Notes: generated by a model from the sequence alone, not told the origin. Shown: positions 1 through 12,620, counted from the first letter of the stretch. The stretch: DNA of 64,000 nt from Reticulitermes lucifugus (GCA_026260175.1 JAKCWW010000102.1:87852-151851); one strand, 5' to 3'. Numbers and translations are program-made.

Positions 1-2433
1 CAAAAAAAAGTGTGGCCAGCCAGACGAGCTTCTGGAGCCGCATTTTAGGAGGCAACTGAAGCAAGAGCCACGTACCCATAAAATTAAATAATTTTTCCTT
101 ACTGTATGGCTTTTTACTGCTGTTCGCCCAGCTATATTAGGTTAGTTTCATTTAGATTGTGAGACTCATGTCTTAAACGCCCTTCACGGTCAGCCTCGTG
201 TGTACGTAAAGTACCTGCATTTTATTTTATTGCAGGCGTCTTGCACGAGCCGCGTTGTGGTCAACACTGCCATATAGCCTCCTCATATCAGAAGTTTACG
301 TTTATAGTGGTCATTGCAGAACGCAACAGAATAATTCGAACACCCATCTTCGGGTGGGATTGGCAACAGACAGTCACGGTAGTCAAGACTGACAGACTAC
401 TGTGATTTGCCATTTTAGATGTCCCTGATCTGTTCTCTAGCATGTGGACGTGAGCCAGTAATGCACGCAGTGTTTGCAGCCCAATATACTCACCCTGTCG
501 TCGTTCCGGTGTTGTGGCAAATACGGGAGGAACCGTATCCTCGAGATAACGCACAAGTTCTGAACAATCAATGAAGCTGCTACGTATGCGCGTGCGGCCA
601 GTTCTTTGGTTCTAATTCGCGTGCCCAGCGCACCTATAGTCAATTATCACTTTCATTCGCTGCAAATAATCGCTTTTTAATCCAATTGCAATTCAAACTA
701 GTTTCAGATATAACGAAATCTCTTACTAATCCCAGTGTCATCAGTTCTTGTACTTCTCCTATCCAGCAGAGCGTTTCAAGCCAAAGGCATTTGGCGTTTC
801 ACTCAGTCACTCTCTCTTACTTCTAAATACGGGAAAGCCAACTTTAGTCAGTTTTAACTGCACGCAACCCGCGCGTTAAAAGACGTGCCCTTTATGTTGC
901 CAACTCATACAGGCAACGAAATATTTGTTTCTTTAACCAACAGACTCGATAATTCGCTCGAGCGAAATCGTACGTTGTCGATATCTCTCAGTATCAAGGT
1001 AGGAGAGAGAGGTGTATTCTGATCGTATAGAAATCTCCGTAAGGTCTTTCATTTTTAGCCCTGAATCCAGTAAGAGATACTTACAGAATATTTTTTTTTA
1101 TATTTTTCAGTTTTTGTTTGACCGAAGCGTCCGTCGACAGCACCCAACATTCATCATTGTCGGCAGAGAATTACGTCTTTAGGCTCCGTCACGAATTACT
1201 TCTATCCCGCGCAGGACTTTGAAAATGATCTCCAAACTCCATTTAATATTGTCACTTTATGTACTTCATGATCTCGCAATTAAATCTTACTGCGAGTTTC
1301 TGAGAACTAGTTTTGACCTTCTACTAAGCAGCCTTTCGTCTGCACATAGCTTCCAGTCCCTTGCGTCACAGAAAACATTTTAGACTTACGACTTATTTCG
1401 TTCTCGTTTGTTTCAGGTAAGTGTGAACTGCCGGACCAGACCCCATTCCCTGCTTTTGATGGGAGCTTTCGACCAGCGAGATGAGCCGGTAATATTTTTC
1501 TTCACAGTCGTATGTGAATGGTAAAGAATGATAGGGCCTACTCTGTTTTAAAATGATGTGAATTGAAATCTTAAGTGTGAATTGGTTTTTGACAAAAGCA
1601 GCCCAGGTAAAGAGAAACTTTAATTGTGTTCATAAATGTGTTAGTTACGGAAGCATGATGCAGCTTGTTGTTTGTCCTCGCCAGAAGGTATGAATGATCA
1701 CATAAGGATGATGATATGGTTGGGGCATTTGAGTTGTGGGAGAAAAGAGAAATGTATATAAAATTATAGTAGGAAAACCTGCAAGAAAGGGATCACTTGG
1801 TAGGGTTGGGTGTAAATGGGAGAATATTATTAAAACGGATCTTGAAAAAGTGCCAGGTGTGATCTAGACTCATCTAGCTGAGGGTAGAGACCAGACCAAA
1901 TGTTTGTTCATCAAGAGGGAATTAGCGTTATGGAACCTATTAACTGCGAAAACAAAACGGCTGTGGCATACTGTATACAATCGGTACTGATCGGCTTGGC
2001 GGGATTTAGTGAGATCGTTCAGTAAGTGCTCTATGCATAGCACTTGGAAGGTGTGTCTGGCAGAGTAGACACTTGTAACGCCGAAAAAACTTCCACAATA
2101 CCACACATGGCGTGCTATTATGATAAACCTGAGAAAGATGTGAAAGGCCTCTCAGCATCAGGTTTATTGAAATCCAAAACCTCTGGAACACATATTTTTA
2201 CAAACTTTTTAACTCTGTTTTACGGTTGGTGAACTGCATACATCATGTCAGCACACAGGAGACTTTGCCACATTTGTAACATCCGCCTGATATGTAAAGT
2301 CTTTGGACATTATTTTATTCTTCCAATATTCTTTTGTAACTTTCTGTCAGCTGACTCGGCGCCTGCCGATAAGCGCGATGGAATACCGGCAGGAAGGGAC
2401 AAACAATGTTGGACAGATAAAATAATGTCCCTG
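1..2433. other. No recognised feature
   Basis: I see no gene, RNA gene, repeat or transposon end here that I can name. Open frames are under 90 codons, overlap on both strands and have no recognisable domain. Confidence 0.5.
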
Positions 2434-2535
2434 TGTTTGCAAGATTCAAGTCTTCTGGGTTATGATACCATTTGGATTGCTATGTCACCGACGTTTCGGA
2501 AGGATTTTCTGCCTCCATATTTACGGTGATCCATC
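2434..2535 (-). mobile_element. Foldback family A element, single half-copy with hammerhead-like core
   Basis: On the minus strand this reads as a mutated core, GGAGGC, GAAACGTCGGTGAC, and a tail resembling CATCCCAGAAGACTTGAAT. The same tail and core order recurs at about 7.9-8.1, 25.8, 29.8, 39.6, 42.5 and 58.6 kb, so this is a dispersed family that I call family A here. No coding capacity is visible. Penelope-like elements and retrozymes are known to carry hammerhead motifs; membership in either is inference. Boundaries are approximate because only one arm is present. Confidence 0.5.
2485..2529 (-). ncRNA. Hammerhead-ribozyme-like motif, family A (inactive-looking)
   Basis: Reading the minus strand from 2529: TCACC (stem I, 5' side), a seven-base core GTAAATA where CTGANGA is expected, an extra T, GGAGG paired with CCTTCC (stem II, one G-T wobble), GAAA, the self-complementary ACGT (minimal helix III), C at the cleavage position, then GGTGA, which closes stem I in five pairs. 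Other family A copies have TTACC/GGTAA, so the T-A to C-G difference keeps the pairing. The altered core would abolish catalysis. The fold is inferred by eye; the family resemblance is clearer than any function. Confidence 0.4.
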
Positions 2536-3890
2536 GCTTGTCTCGTCGGTTCCCCTACAGAACAGGGCTCTCCCTCTTCCCAGATAAAACCAGTGTGAGA
2601 GGCCTGACACAAAGTGAAAGCACATATTCTGCCATGGACTGTTCAAGTGGTTGTCATAATACACAATGCCGTGTATGTAACTTAAGCCTGTTGTTAGATC
2701 ATACATCACGAAACACATTTTGTTTTATCCATTGTATCTGTTAAACTCTTGTACGAATAACATGAACGTTGTTGGAGCATATTTTTCCCCATGAAACCAG
2801 CAACCCCTGTCGGAACGGAACGGGCGGGCGGCTAGCGTGAAGGAATACTCGTCCAGTAGTCAGGGAACCAGCGGAGCAGTAAATCCCGTCGGGACGTCCC
2901 ATAGCGATGAAGCTAACGAGCAGCTCCTGCCCTTGCCATGTAATACGTAATGTAGTACAATACTAGCTAGAAAACTCCCTACGAATGTGACGCCAAAGGT
3001 CAACCAGATCTCGGCACTAAATTCAGCTTTATGTTCCGGCAGTGTTCGGTATAATTTCTGTCACCGTAACGCTCGTATTGGAGAATCATGATGCAGGAGA
3101 GGCAGTGTATTAATGCTATGATTGTCTAACCTTCCACTTTAAATTGTATCGTATAAGGACTGAGTGACTGTCTAGCCCGTCATTGTAGACTGTGTTGTAG
3201 AAGGACTGTTGAAAGTCGTTTTCGTAACCTCTTGGTCAGAAGTTATCAGTCTGTAATCTGTTGCGATGATGTAGCATCCAGCTCAAGAGCATCCGCTGCC
3301 ACTGGTGCAGTGAGACGAATGGCGGAGTGATGGTCCATTCCACGTTTACATTCCTAAGAAAGAATCCAAAATCGTTCATGAATGTTCAGGTTCTACTTTA
3401 GTGTTATACGTGTTTTCTTGTTGGCTTCCATAATGCTTTTGCGATACCAGTTTGCAGCCACATCGCTCTAGCATTATCAGTGTGAAAGGGGTCATTAAAT
3501 TTATGTTGTAGACTCCATAGTGTATGTGCTCAATATTCCATTACGTAATAAATTTAACAAGTAGAAAGGTAAACCTAATTGCGTAGGCGATAAATTTCCT
3601 TCTTCCAAAGTGACACGATTTCTCTAACCTTGCGCATTCTTTTACCTGTGGTCTGTCAAGTTGGCATTATTTAACCCGCGCATTAGTCACTGTATTCACA
3701 GTGTGGGCGGAGAGGGTCTTCGTATGGAGGTCGCTGTACAGTATTGTGTTCACCGCGTCGCTGATTATTGGGTTGTCCTTTTTCTAATACTGTTTTACAA
3801 GTGTGTTTTCGAAGTGTTGTCACGCAGAGGGGTTCTTGTTATAGACGGGGTTGGAGTAATGCAGCGCGGGGACCGTCGTCATTTGCTGTA
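2536..3890. other. No recognised feature
   Basis: Unique-looking AT-rich sequence with a moderately GC-rich patch near 2810-2900. I recognise no element ends, RNA gene or coding exon. Confidence 0.5.
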
Positions 3891-3900
3891 CAGCCATTGA

Positions 3901-3916
3901 TGTCGTCCGCTCTACG
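3901..3916 (+). repeat. Recurrent motif TGTCGTCCGCTCTACG, copy 1
   Basis: A 16-base string shared exactly with 9978-9993 and, over its last 13 bases, with 12106-12118. GGCGCCATCGG lies about 50 bases downstream here, but upstream of the motif in the 9.98 kb copy. The order therefore differs, suggesting rearranged fragments of a GC-rich dispersed repeat. Function unknown. Confidence 0.4.
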
Positions 3917-3979
3917 GTGCGCAGTCTTGCGTTAACGCAGGACTGAGTACTGCAGAGGGGGTGGCGCCATCGGTCGTTA

Positions 3980-5147
3980 TGCAGCTGTGAGCGGGTTTTT
4001 AGGTTTTCTGAGCTGTTTTCGCCTTCATCTGGGCACTAAAATGATCCATCTAACTTGGATGTACTGCTGTCTATCCAGCACACTAAGCACTTGTTTCGCC
4101 GTCCCTATTTCTCGCTTCTCGTTTTTTTTCTCCTCCACCACCCCCATTGATGCACTCTAAAAGTATTTTCATACTTAATGTTGTCAGGTTGTAATTTGGT
4201 CCTGTTCAGATTCTGAGAGGCACAACAAAGTAGGAGACATGCTGTACTTCTCGCATTGCATCAGTATGTTAAGAACTACGTACAGACAATTTCGTTATGT
4301 TTATGTACTTGACGAAAGGTAGGTTTTTATTATTTCGAGTTCTCCTGAACTACAACGGCTATCTCGCACCTAATGTCAAAGCAAGCAACTCTTAGACATT
4401 GAAATCCTCAGATCTGCCAGGTTGAAAATTTACAGTGAAAAGGCTTATTAGTTAATTAAATGTAAGCTGACAGGAAGAAAAGTAAAACAGGTCATTTGTA
4501 GTCAGGGTGATATGGGTGTTGTGATCAAGTTGAAGGGTAATGCCACGAATTACATGACCTCGAGCTGTAATTTCCAGCATCGATTTAAGGTGAACATCGT
4601 GTTCAAGCATACTAGCTAACAACGTTCAGACCCATCCTACGCCGGCTAGAAATTGGTACAGTGAGCTCAGTGATGCTTTATAATCACTTTAACCGTCCAA
4701 GGATATAATCTTTTCGCTAGGAATCTGTGGAGATCCATGCATGCAATGACTCAATACGAAAGTGGGCAAAGACACGAAAGCACTCAAGTTACATATTATG
4801 AAGGTTTTCTAAACCTCATAAATTTTAAGTATTTAAGGTATCTATTGAAAACCTGCATTTCACTTATACACCCGGCGCCTGTTTTATTTATCATTATTGT
4901 GCCAGCACTGTAGTAGTACCGTCTGATTAAAGTAATAAACGAAATGATCAGTTATGTTAATTTGTCTTGATATCTCAGCTAGTGACCGTAGTGATACGCA
5001 AGAGGTACCTGTGACATTGAATTTCCACAGTCGTTTTGGTGTAACTATTGTAGATTCACCGTATCACTGTGATAACAGTACTTCACATTATGATTTTTTT
5101 TCCATCTGTGTGACAAATACTTTAATTCAGCGGCGCACAAATTATCC
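3980..5147. other. No recognised feature
   Basis: I see nothing beyond short open frames and homopolymer runs, for example a T-rich and C-rich patch near 4125-4145. Confidence 0.5.
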
Positions 5148-5290
5148 GAAAATTTAGGAGGCATTTCAAAATTATAGGCGTCAGAAGGGTGACATGAAGC
5201 AAGTTCCATACTGAGGGCCCACAAATATTAGGCGCCAAAGTGGAGATTTTAGCCACCACGGCGACCTGGTGCCCAGGACTTTTGAATTAC
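5148..5290 (+). mobile_element. hAT-like MITE fragment (same family as 16.2 and 24.0 kb)
   Basis: Shares blocks with 16176-16317 and 24021-24118: TAGGCG near 5176, GGGTGACATGAAGCAAGTT, CCCACAAATATTAGG, then a run matching GGCGACCTGGTGCCCAGGA. The outer ends are degraded and no clear terminal inverted repeat or target duplication remains. It has no coding capacity. Assignment to hAT rests on the better-preserved copy at 16.2 kb. Confidence 0.5.
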
Positions 5291-6717
5291 TATTTTAATT
5301 TGTAACTGAAGTTTTTAAATTATATTTTCTTCGTAACATAGCTCAGCACAAGTGCATTAATTAGTAATATATGGGACCATTTACAGAAAGCGCCAATCTT
5401 ATTTCAATTCCTTATACACTCTGTACACATGGCGAAAATCTTGGAGAAATGAACACTGAACTGCCCCGTGACGTCACCTCGGACCCGTACGTTTTCAATA
5501 TGCATCACGAATATTGAATATGTCGTGGAAAGAAGTATAGTCTTTTGTTTCGAACTAATCTTTTCTTTCATTTCTTTCTCGACGTTTACATTCACATGCT
5601 TCACAGTTCTGTACTCCGCTTGTTCTGGCATATCAAGGACAGTCCATCAGAACGTCAAAGGATCACGCAGTGTTGGCAGATTTTATTCATGTATTGCTTG
5701 CGCGCATAAGAATATCATTCTGGCGGTACCCTACTAATAATAATATTATTTGTATATCTTTAGTCGTCGTTTTCTGTTTCCTTCCCATATAAATCCTACG
5801 GTTGCGTAAGACAGACACGAAAATTACCCAAATTACTTCATTTTCGTCGTTCTCACACGTGAATCCTAAGCGTCGATTTGTTTATCTCGTAGTCCTACGT
5901 AAAATACTGTATCATATTGCTGTTTACATTAGTGATGCAGGTGAACTTTAAAAATACTTCTGGAACAAAAATTTGTTTATAATTCAGCATGTTCTTTAGT
6001 GGAGTCAAATTCCTTTTGCCGTACCTTTTGCACTGTAGCAATGTGTGTGTTATTAGGAGCAGTTCATGTGAAGACAGTAAAGGAGCTAAAACGACCCAGT
6101 AGTAATGAGACACGTAACGAATCGGTCAGGGTGAATGACAGAATTTGCGGTCAGAATTTACGTTTGTGGAGTTTTAGGGAGGTTTCTTCCGCATAGAACA
6201 TGTAATTCCGTACCAACATCCAACTGCAGTCCGTAATAGCAGAAAAGTTGTTAAGAGAATGACAAAGCAGCGTGAAACTTTGCACTTCTTGAGAATTAGC
6301 AGTGCACCACCACGCACAATTTAGACATACAGATGTGGCCGGTTGGTGTGATTCTTTTAATGAATGAAGACAGTAGCACTGGCGTGTGTGGGGGTGTAAC
6401 CGAGTTAACAGTCCATTGAAATGTTCTTTAAACACAGCGACGTGCCAAGACTCTGCGATTTTTCAAATGAAGGCAGGCAGTTCGTCACCTTGTCATTTCC
6501 ACTCTATATTCCAGCTGCGTAAAACTTTCGAGCAGCATAACTGAAAGCATGTTATTCATTGCTTGATATGTCACGTGCGTTCGTTTATTTCTGTACACTA
6601 ATGTCATAAATGTTATTAATACTGTACAGCATGCAGACAGGACTCCTAACATGTGCTTTAAAATTTGTGTAATAAATTCCTACTGAGTATGTAGGAGTGC
6701 TTGTGATTGTAGCTCAG
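5291..6717. other. No recognised feature
   Basis: Only short open frames, none with a recognisable domain. No repeat relationship to other parts of the window was seen. Confidence 0.5.
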
Positions 6718-6850
6718 GAATTGATAGGAAAAAAAAGTGAAATGATGTAAAGAAATGAAAAAATAAATAGTCGGAAGGAAAGAAAGTAGTAAAGTGAGGA
6801 AGTAAACATGAAAGAAAGGCAAAGAAATAACTAAAACTTTAAAAGAATGG
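6718..6850 (+). repeat. Purine-rich A/G tract
   Basis: About 130 bases consisting mostly of A and G in GAAA, GGAA and AAAG groups, with few C. It is too irregular for a microsatellite. Similar strand-asymmetric tracts occur at 10428-10540 (A/G on plus) and 52790-53395 (C/T on plus). It could be an old retroelement tail, but this is not shown. Confidence 0.5.
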
Positions 6851-6988
6851 CAGGTTAAAAGCGTCATACAAATGTCAGATCATTGGTTCAATGGATGCAG
6901 CTGTGTGATTACTGAAGAGAGAAATCAAAAGACCGTTGTCGGGGCGACTTAACAGTTTTACCTCCTAGCTAAAAGTTAAACCAGTCCC

Positions 6989-7256
6989 TGTGCACACCAT
7001 GAGGGTGTATGGGGTGTGGAGGTGTAGCTCCAAGTATGCTTAACCTCGGCATTAGAGACAGGTCAGTAATCAACTTCACACCCTCTCCGCTCTATCCAGG
7101 ACAAAAGCCCTTGCTACCCATTGCATATGAGGGTGAGTGGGCCCCAGAGTCCGTTTGGTCAGGACGTTTCGAGAAACCCCTGCCGGCAATCGGAAGAGAG
7201 TTCCCCTACCATATAGCCCCTGTTACTTCATCGACTGAGCTATCCAAACTCCCCAT
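6989..7256 (-). mobile_element. tRNA-derived SINE, family 1, full-length, antisense
   Basis: On the minus strand the 5' end (about 7256) carries an RNA polymerase III A box, TAGCTCAGTCGA (7231-7242), with a degenerate B box about 45 bases inside (TTCCGATTGCC in place of GGTTCGATTCC). A body follows containing CTGACCAAACGGACTCTGGG and CACTCACCCTC, then a 3' tail ACACCTCCACACC...CCTCATGGTGTGCAC. The same body and tail occur at 13371-13635, and parts at 11.0, 31.2 and 48.1 kb. SINEs are non-coding and are copied by a partner LINE; none is visible here. The 90-codon plus-strand frame across this region is simply the antisense of the SINE. Confidence 0.75.
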
Positions 7257-7940
7257 TAGATTTTATAACACACTGCACTAGTTTTGGGTATTTCTGTTGG
7301 TAATTAATTTCCTTCCCCGCTCAGGGCCGTCCATCCTGTTGGTCACGCCCACGTATCGACAATAGATGACTCCTCAGAGGTGATGCCCTACTGACCCTCA
7401 TAGCTGTTGCACACTTAATTAGATAAAACCTTCTTTCATAAGTGACGATTTGGAAAAAATGGACACTTGTGTAGAATCTCTTATTTTTACTTGGACTTCA
7501 AGATAAACCTTGCCTTCGCTGGTTTTTATTTTGTGTGCAAATTTAGTGCCTGAAATAATTCAACAGCAGAAGTTGTATATGCGATACCAAGAAGTCAGTT
7601 TACCCCCATCCCGTTCAGATCTGTTAACAGTACGTATACTGCCCCTTGTAAGACAATCACGCATTTTTTAAAGTTGACATTTATATACGGGGCAAATAAA
7701 ATTTTTCATCACTTGTAACGCGGTTCGCAGCTCACTCACATCAAGTAGTGCCTTCTGTATTCATTACATTAACTATGTCTAAATTGTCCATGTTTCATTA
7801 AATTATTACCACCCGAATCAACGCTGTATCCTATTGATGCCCAAAACATGCTACCACATAAACCACGTGTTCACTCGGAGACAGTCTGTGATAAAGGATA
7901 TTAAATTTGGGATGAGATTCGTACATCGGTGTTGTTCAAT
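7257..7940. other. No recognised feature
   Basis: AT-rich sequence with no supported element or gene between the SINE and the foldback pair. Confidence 0.5.
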
Positions 7941-8104
7941 ATTCAGGTCTTCTTGGTTGTTACGCCGTGTTGACTGGTGAGTAGTCGACAGTCCAAGAAG
8001 ATCCTTCTTGGTCTGGTTTACCGTGAAGATAAAGGCATCATAATAGTTTGAAACGTCCGTAACTACCAGTCAACAGTGCGTGACAACCCAGAGGACTTGA
8101 ATCT
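7941..8104. mobile_element. Foldback family A element, inverted pair
   Basis: The left arm (about 7941-7990: TTCAGGTCTTCTTGGTTG, then ACGCCGTGTTGACTGG) is the reverse complement, at roughly 80 percent, of the right arm (about 8050-8104: CGTAACTACCAGTCAAC...CAACCCAGAGGACTTGAA). Between them lies a hammerhead-like core on the plus strand. The arm sequence is the recurrent family A tail. No coding capacity and no certain target duplication. This arrangement (reversed tail, core, tail) repeats elsewhere in the window, so it looks like element architecture rather than chance. Confidence 0.55.
8018..8062 (+). ncRNA. Hammerhead-ribozyme-like motif, family A (degenerate)
   Basis: TTACC (8018-8022) is followed by GTGAAGA, which is CTGANGA with the first C changed to G. 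After about 20 bases without a convincing stem II comes GAAAC (8050-8054), GTC and CGTAA (8058-8062). TTACC would pair with GGTAA; here the first G is C. Two conserved positions are lost, so activity is unlikely. Confidence 0.35.
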
Positions 8105-9889
8105 TCATTACTGAATTTGTACGGATGCTGTCTTGGGATTGCAGTTATTCGGGGGATGTAATATATTTTGTTAAAAACATATGTTTATGTTTCAGCTGAG
8201 GTGCGGTATAAGTTTACAAATATTTCCGTTAAAATCAGTTTCATAAAAAAAAGTCCCTCCTCCATTTATACGTCTGTTCCATAAACAGTCTACCCTTCCA
8301 TCAAAGATTCCAATTACTATGCATCTGCCTGTTATAACGTACACAAAAAAACGCGCTGTATAAGGCACATCTGTTGGCAAACAGGTAATGTGGTGAATCC
8401 GGTTTAAGGTTTAAGGCCAGCGATGAGGAAACAAGTGCAGGGAGCATTTGCCCTCTTGAACCCCGTGTTTGTTGGCGATTCATTGTCCTTATTACCAACA
8501 TCAGCCGCGCTTTGTCACATTAACTAAATCGGTTGTGTACAAAAGGAGGAAAAGAACTTGGTAAGAAGCAGTCGCGACACTTAACCCCAACCTTATATTT
8601 CCGGTACCCCTGCGCCGCCGGAGGTGAGAAGGTCGAGCAGTATGGAGGGTGTGAGCACACAAAAACTGAAGGGGTTGTCTGAACAGATAAGCTAGGGTCG
8701 GAGCCTCTACAGGATATGGCTGTCACATTATTAGAATATTTATTTTTTAAGTAATGAAGCTGCTGGAGACCAGTTTCATTTTTATGTCACTTTGCTGCTT
8801 TGTGGTAATCGGAACGTTGCATATTCGTTCAGAAAGGTGACACCAGCTTCGACGTTCCGTCACACTCGTTTGCGAACTAAAATAACAGATCAGTTCGAAA
8901 ACATTTTAGTAGGGTTGTCTAACCGCGCAGAATTCTGAAAATCACCACGCCAGCGTTGAGTTTCACGATTATTAGTAAAAGTTGGTACCAACTCTGCAGC
9001 CTACAAACGATGGTCCCTATGAGCGCCATGAATCAGACCTCGTTGAACATAAAAGACTTTTTCTCCATAAGGTTGGCTAATCCAGGTGTGAAGTGTACTC
9101 GAGAACAAAGCCTGTTTACGTATGTACACGCTCATGTATTGTAGTAAAAAAATATCAGATTCAGAAATTTTTTAATAACTACACTTTCTCAGTATCTGTA
9201 TTGGTTTATGGGTCCAAAACCTCTCCGCTATTAAACGTGATGTTCAGATTGACATGCTGTGACAACGGGAATGAATATGGGGAATATGGGGAGGTAGACC
9301 TGTAAACATTCCTCAGTACACAAGAAGACAACATACTAAATAAAAAATCTTGTCCCTGTTTTCTCATGTTTTCGCTGTACTTATTTTTACTTAGCGTATT
9401 AGCGCTGTACGGTGACTATATATCAGGCACAAGTACTGTTTGCTTAAGATATTCGTTCCCTCTTTCACACACAACGCATCAGAACCACCCTGCTTCCACT
9501 TATCGTTTTGAAGCAAAAAACATCAGTGCTGACACCCGCCACTCGCCTTGTTTAAAACGGGTAGAGAAAATTAAGAGGCATTACCCCTCTAACCCTGTGA
9601 AGAGAGAATGAACCTGAATTATATTTAAAAATCCAGTTCCTGAGGGAAAATGCTCTGGAACTAATTCTGTAGATCGGAGTGTAACCGGACAAGCAGTTGT
9701 ACCCCTTGGCTGGCGAAATATTTAAATATACGAATTTTTAAACAGGTAACATTTACGTACTTACCTTATCAAATTAATTGTATTAGTACACTCTGACAAA
9801 ATTATACACTGTAAAGAACATGAGAAGTCAGTGACATACCAGCGTCACCGGTAAAATAGCCATAGATCGACAGTGACATAATTAGCATG
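8105..9889. other. No recognised feature
   Basis: Short open frames only. I found no transposon ends, RNA genes or copies of the window's other repeats. Confidence 0.5.
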
Positions 9890-9977
9890 GCACCCACCAA
9901 TACGTACTGTACGTAGCGTGTTCTTTATCGACGGACAGAGCGGAGCGGACGGCGCCATCGGCAACAGTGCAGCAACA

Positions 9978-9993
9978 TGTCGTCCGCTCTACG
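9978..9993 (+). repeat. Recurrent motif TGTCGTCCGCTCTACG, copy 2
   Basis: Identical over 16 bases to 3901-3916. GGCGCCATCGG lies just upstream (about 9952-9962), whereas in copy 1 it lies downstream. The surrounding 9930-10010 patch is GC-rich compared with its neighbours, consistent with a fragment of a dispersed element. Confidence 0.4.
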
Positions 9994-10427
9994 ACCAGCT
10001 GTCCGACCATAAAAAATACCCCACGAATTTGTTGCTGGCAATACTTTTGACATTTGTACATGGAACGTGGCTGAAATAAACATGCAGCATTGTCAGGGGT
10101 TGAAGCATACATTATTTCTTACAGCCTCCACGTTCTTGCCTTAACGGCAGCTGGACGCCTAGGCTGTGGATGGACCCAGTGCAACTGAACTCCGTTCTAT
10201 AGCTGAAAAGTAAAAATCATATCCCTCTTGTCTTTGGTTAATACGTGTGATTGACTTCTCAGCTCTCAGAATAATATAGTCACTTAATTCAGTGGAACAT
10301 GCGTGAAATACTGAAGCATGGACTGTACAGCATTTCTACAAGTGAGTCTGGCTGGTAGCTGTATTACGCTAGCCCATAAACATCCTCAGCTTAACCTTGA
10401 GTCCACAGGTAATTGCATACTTACATG

Positions 10428-10540
10428 ATGAGAACGGGAAAGAAAAATAAGAGAATAACAAAAAATGAGATAAAATAAAAACAAATAACAGTAACGTGAA
10501 AACAAAACACAAAGAGGAGAGAGAGTAGGAGTTGGGAAGT
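10428..10540 (+). repeat. Purine-rich A/G tract
   Basis: About 110 bases dominated by A and G with few C or T (GAAAGAAAAATAAGAG, then GAGGAGAGAGAG). Irregular and unclassified; compare 6718-6850. Confidence 0.45.
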
Positions 10541-11014
10541 TAGAACCCAGCAAGGTTGTAGCCGTTTCCTGTTTCAAATGCAAATGTCTACAGCTTGAAG
10601 AATACTGGTCTTGTCTGCATTAAGTTTTCAGTACACCTAGCTGTACTGTGTTCCTGAACTACTGGGTTTTAATATTCTCGGCACGAGTTAGTTTTGTTTT
10701 CTTTGTTTTAAACATATCTGTTTAAGGAAATTATGCTGCCAGTGATTTAGAGACAAATCACTATCACCGTAACAAGTCAAGGAAACGGACATCACTCTTG
10801 CAGTATAATGGCAGCGTCAGCGTTGTTAAACTGAACAAAGTGCAGAAAATTTTTCGACCGAGTCTGACCGCCACAAATAATTCTAGGTATACGTTCTTCG
10901 CATGAATAAAACTCATCTAGTCTCCTAGAAATTTGATCAAATATGTCTTTCTCACCTACAGTGAAAATGAAAATGTTTCAGTCAGCAAGGCTGCGGTAAA
11001 TGTAAAATTGTCTC

Positions 11015-11084
11015 TCTGCACACCGTGAAGGCATTTTGGAGTCCCCCCATTCTTAAATTCTGTCCTAGATGGCGGTGAGTGCTG
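11015..11084 (-). mobile_element. SINE family 1, 3' fragment, antisense
   Basis: On the minus strand it reads GCACTCACCGCCATCTAG, a spacer, GGGGGGACTCC and CCTTCACGGTGTGCAG. This matches the body and tail of the SINEs at 7.0 and 31.2 kb (CTTACCTCCATCTAG, then CCTTCATGATGTGCAC). The tRNA-related head is missing, as is usual for 5'-truncated retroposons. Confidence 0.5.
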
Positions 11085-12103
11085 TTGTGCGGTATAGGTG
11101 AAAGATACCGTGGTCATTATATGCACCACTTGCTTGACTTACCATTAAGCCCTCTGCATTTTACCCACGGCGTAGGGCCTATATTTGCGTTTTATATGAT
11201 GCTCAGCATAAATAACGGTCATTTCCATAAACGGCAGTAATCTGTTAGTTTTGTCATTGAGATGCAGTGTTTTTCTGTGACGTAGGGGCAGAACATCCGT
11301 TTATGTACAAATATTTCAGGTTTCAATGGGTAAGGGTAAATTTGGTGGAATTTGGGAGGGAGCAAATTGGGCTATTTTAGGTTATCATAACGCAGTATGC
11401 TGGGAAACATGGGTAAATCCACGACCAATAACGACTGACGGAGCCAGACATCTTGTATCCGCGACGGTTGGTCCTACATTGTAATGAGTCATGAACTGCT
11501 AGGACAGAATTGAAACACAAGCCTGTCTTTACGCGGAAGATATATTCTAGTCGCACACCCTTCGGAGACTCCCATTATTGTATATAATTTAAAAAGACTT
11601 TTGTACCGAACGTCTTTCATAAGGCGCGCAGCCATCACGCAGCTGCTGCTAAGAAAGCTGTTCAATTCTTCTCCATTCTTTGGCATCTGAACTACACAGC
11701 AGACCCCCATCAACCTCGACTTTCGCAGCATACGGTTTTACGTAGGACTGTGTAGGCCAATGCGCCGATTTTAATTCCTGTACACCGGGGAAAATAATAA
11801 CCAGATTTCCCACGCCTGTAATGTATCCGAAACCAGTTGCCTGGCTTCTATATTATCCTTGTGGTGCGTCCTTTTCTGCTCATATTATCTTTTAAGTGAA
11901 GACACGGGTAACTTATTTAAACACTGATGATTGTTACTTTTTACTCGTACTTTGTGTATGGCGTTATTAAATTATGTTTAACGGCAGGACAGTTCAGCAT
12001 GCTAAACTGCTACACCTGCATGTAAACACTAATACAGTGTGTTTTTTATTGCGTGAAAGAGCGTTGCATAGCGGGTTGCGGCATTGCCTCTAAGCGACAA
12101 AAT
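11085..12103. other. No recognised feature
   Basis: No gene or element recognised. A short inexact copy of the recurrent GC-rich motif begins at the end of this stretch. Confidence 0.5.
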
Positions 12104-12118
12104 ATCGTCCGCTCTACG
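12104..12118 (+). repeat. Recurrent motif CGTCCGCTCTACG, copy 3
   Basis: Third occurrence of the string shared with 3.9 and 9.98 kb, followed by GGGCGCAATCCGACC, which resembles GTGCGCAGTC after copy 1. Confidence 0.4.
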
Positions 12119-12620
12119 GGGCGCAATCCGACCTTAAGAAGAAAACCTGGTACTACAGTGGGCAAATATTCACCCAATGAGAATTTGAATTTTATTTGAA
12201 GTATTAAATTTATTATAGAGCTTTTGATTGTTGTACAAAATATTTACGATTAACATAATTTATTGCCATCGCTCTAACCATATTTAATAGTTTCCTGCTG
12301 AATACAGTGCACAGTTTTTAAAATGGATGTTATATTTACAGCAGAAGCAGTGAACATAACAATCCAGTATAAGTGGCCGAAGCCCACCTAAACAGGAGAA
12401 TATTAATAGTCTTGGATCTCTCGACAATGATGCCACGTACTTGGGCTTTAAATTCACAAGGTGTTAGAGAGGTTACACAGAACAGCAGGCTGCATCTCAT
12501 ACCTAAGGCCACGTTATCTATTTACACACGATTTCGAATGCAGAGAGTACCCAAAAAATAAATGGCGGTAGTAAAACCCCTTCGCATTTAGGCTCAAGGA
12601 ACTTGTAGGTGATTTCTGTA
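12119..12620. other. No recognised feature
   Basis: AT-rich, with short open frames only. Confidence 0.5.

Noticed and set aside
7009-7281. 90-codon proline-rich frame
   Set aside because: It is the antisense of a tRNA-derived SINE; frames like this commonly appear as false predicted proteins.
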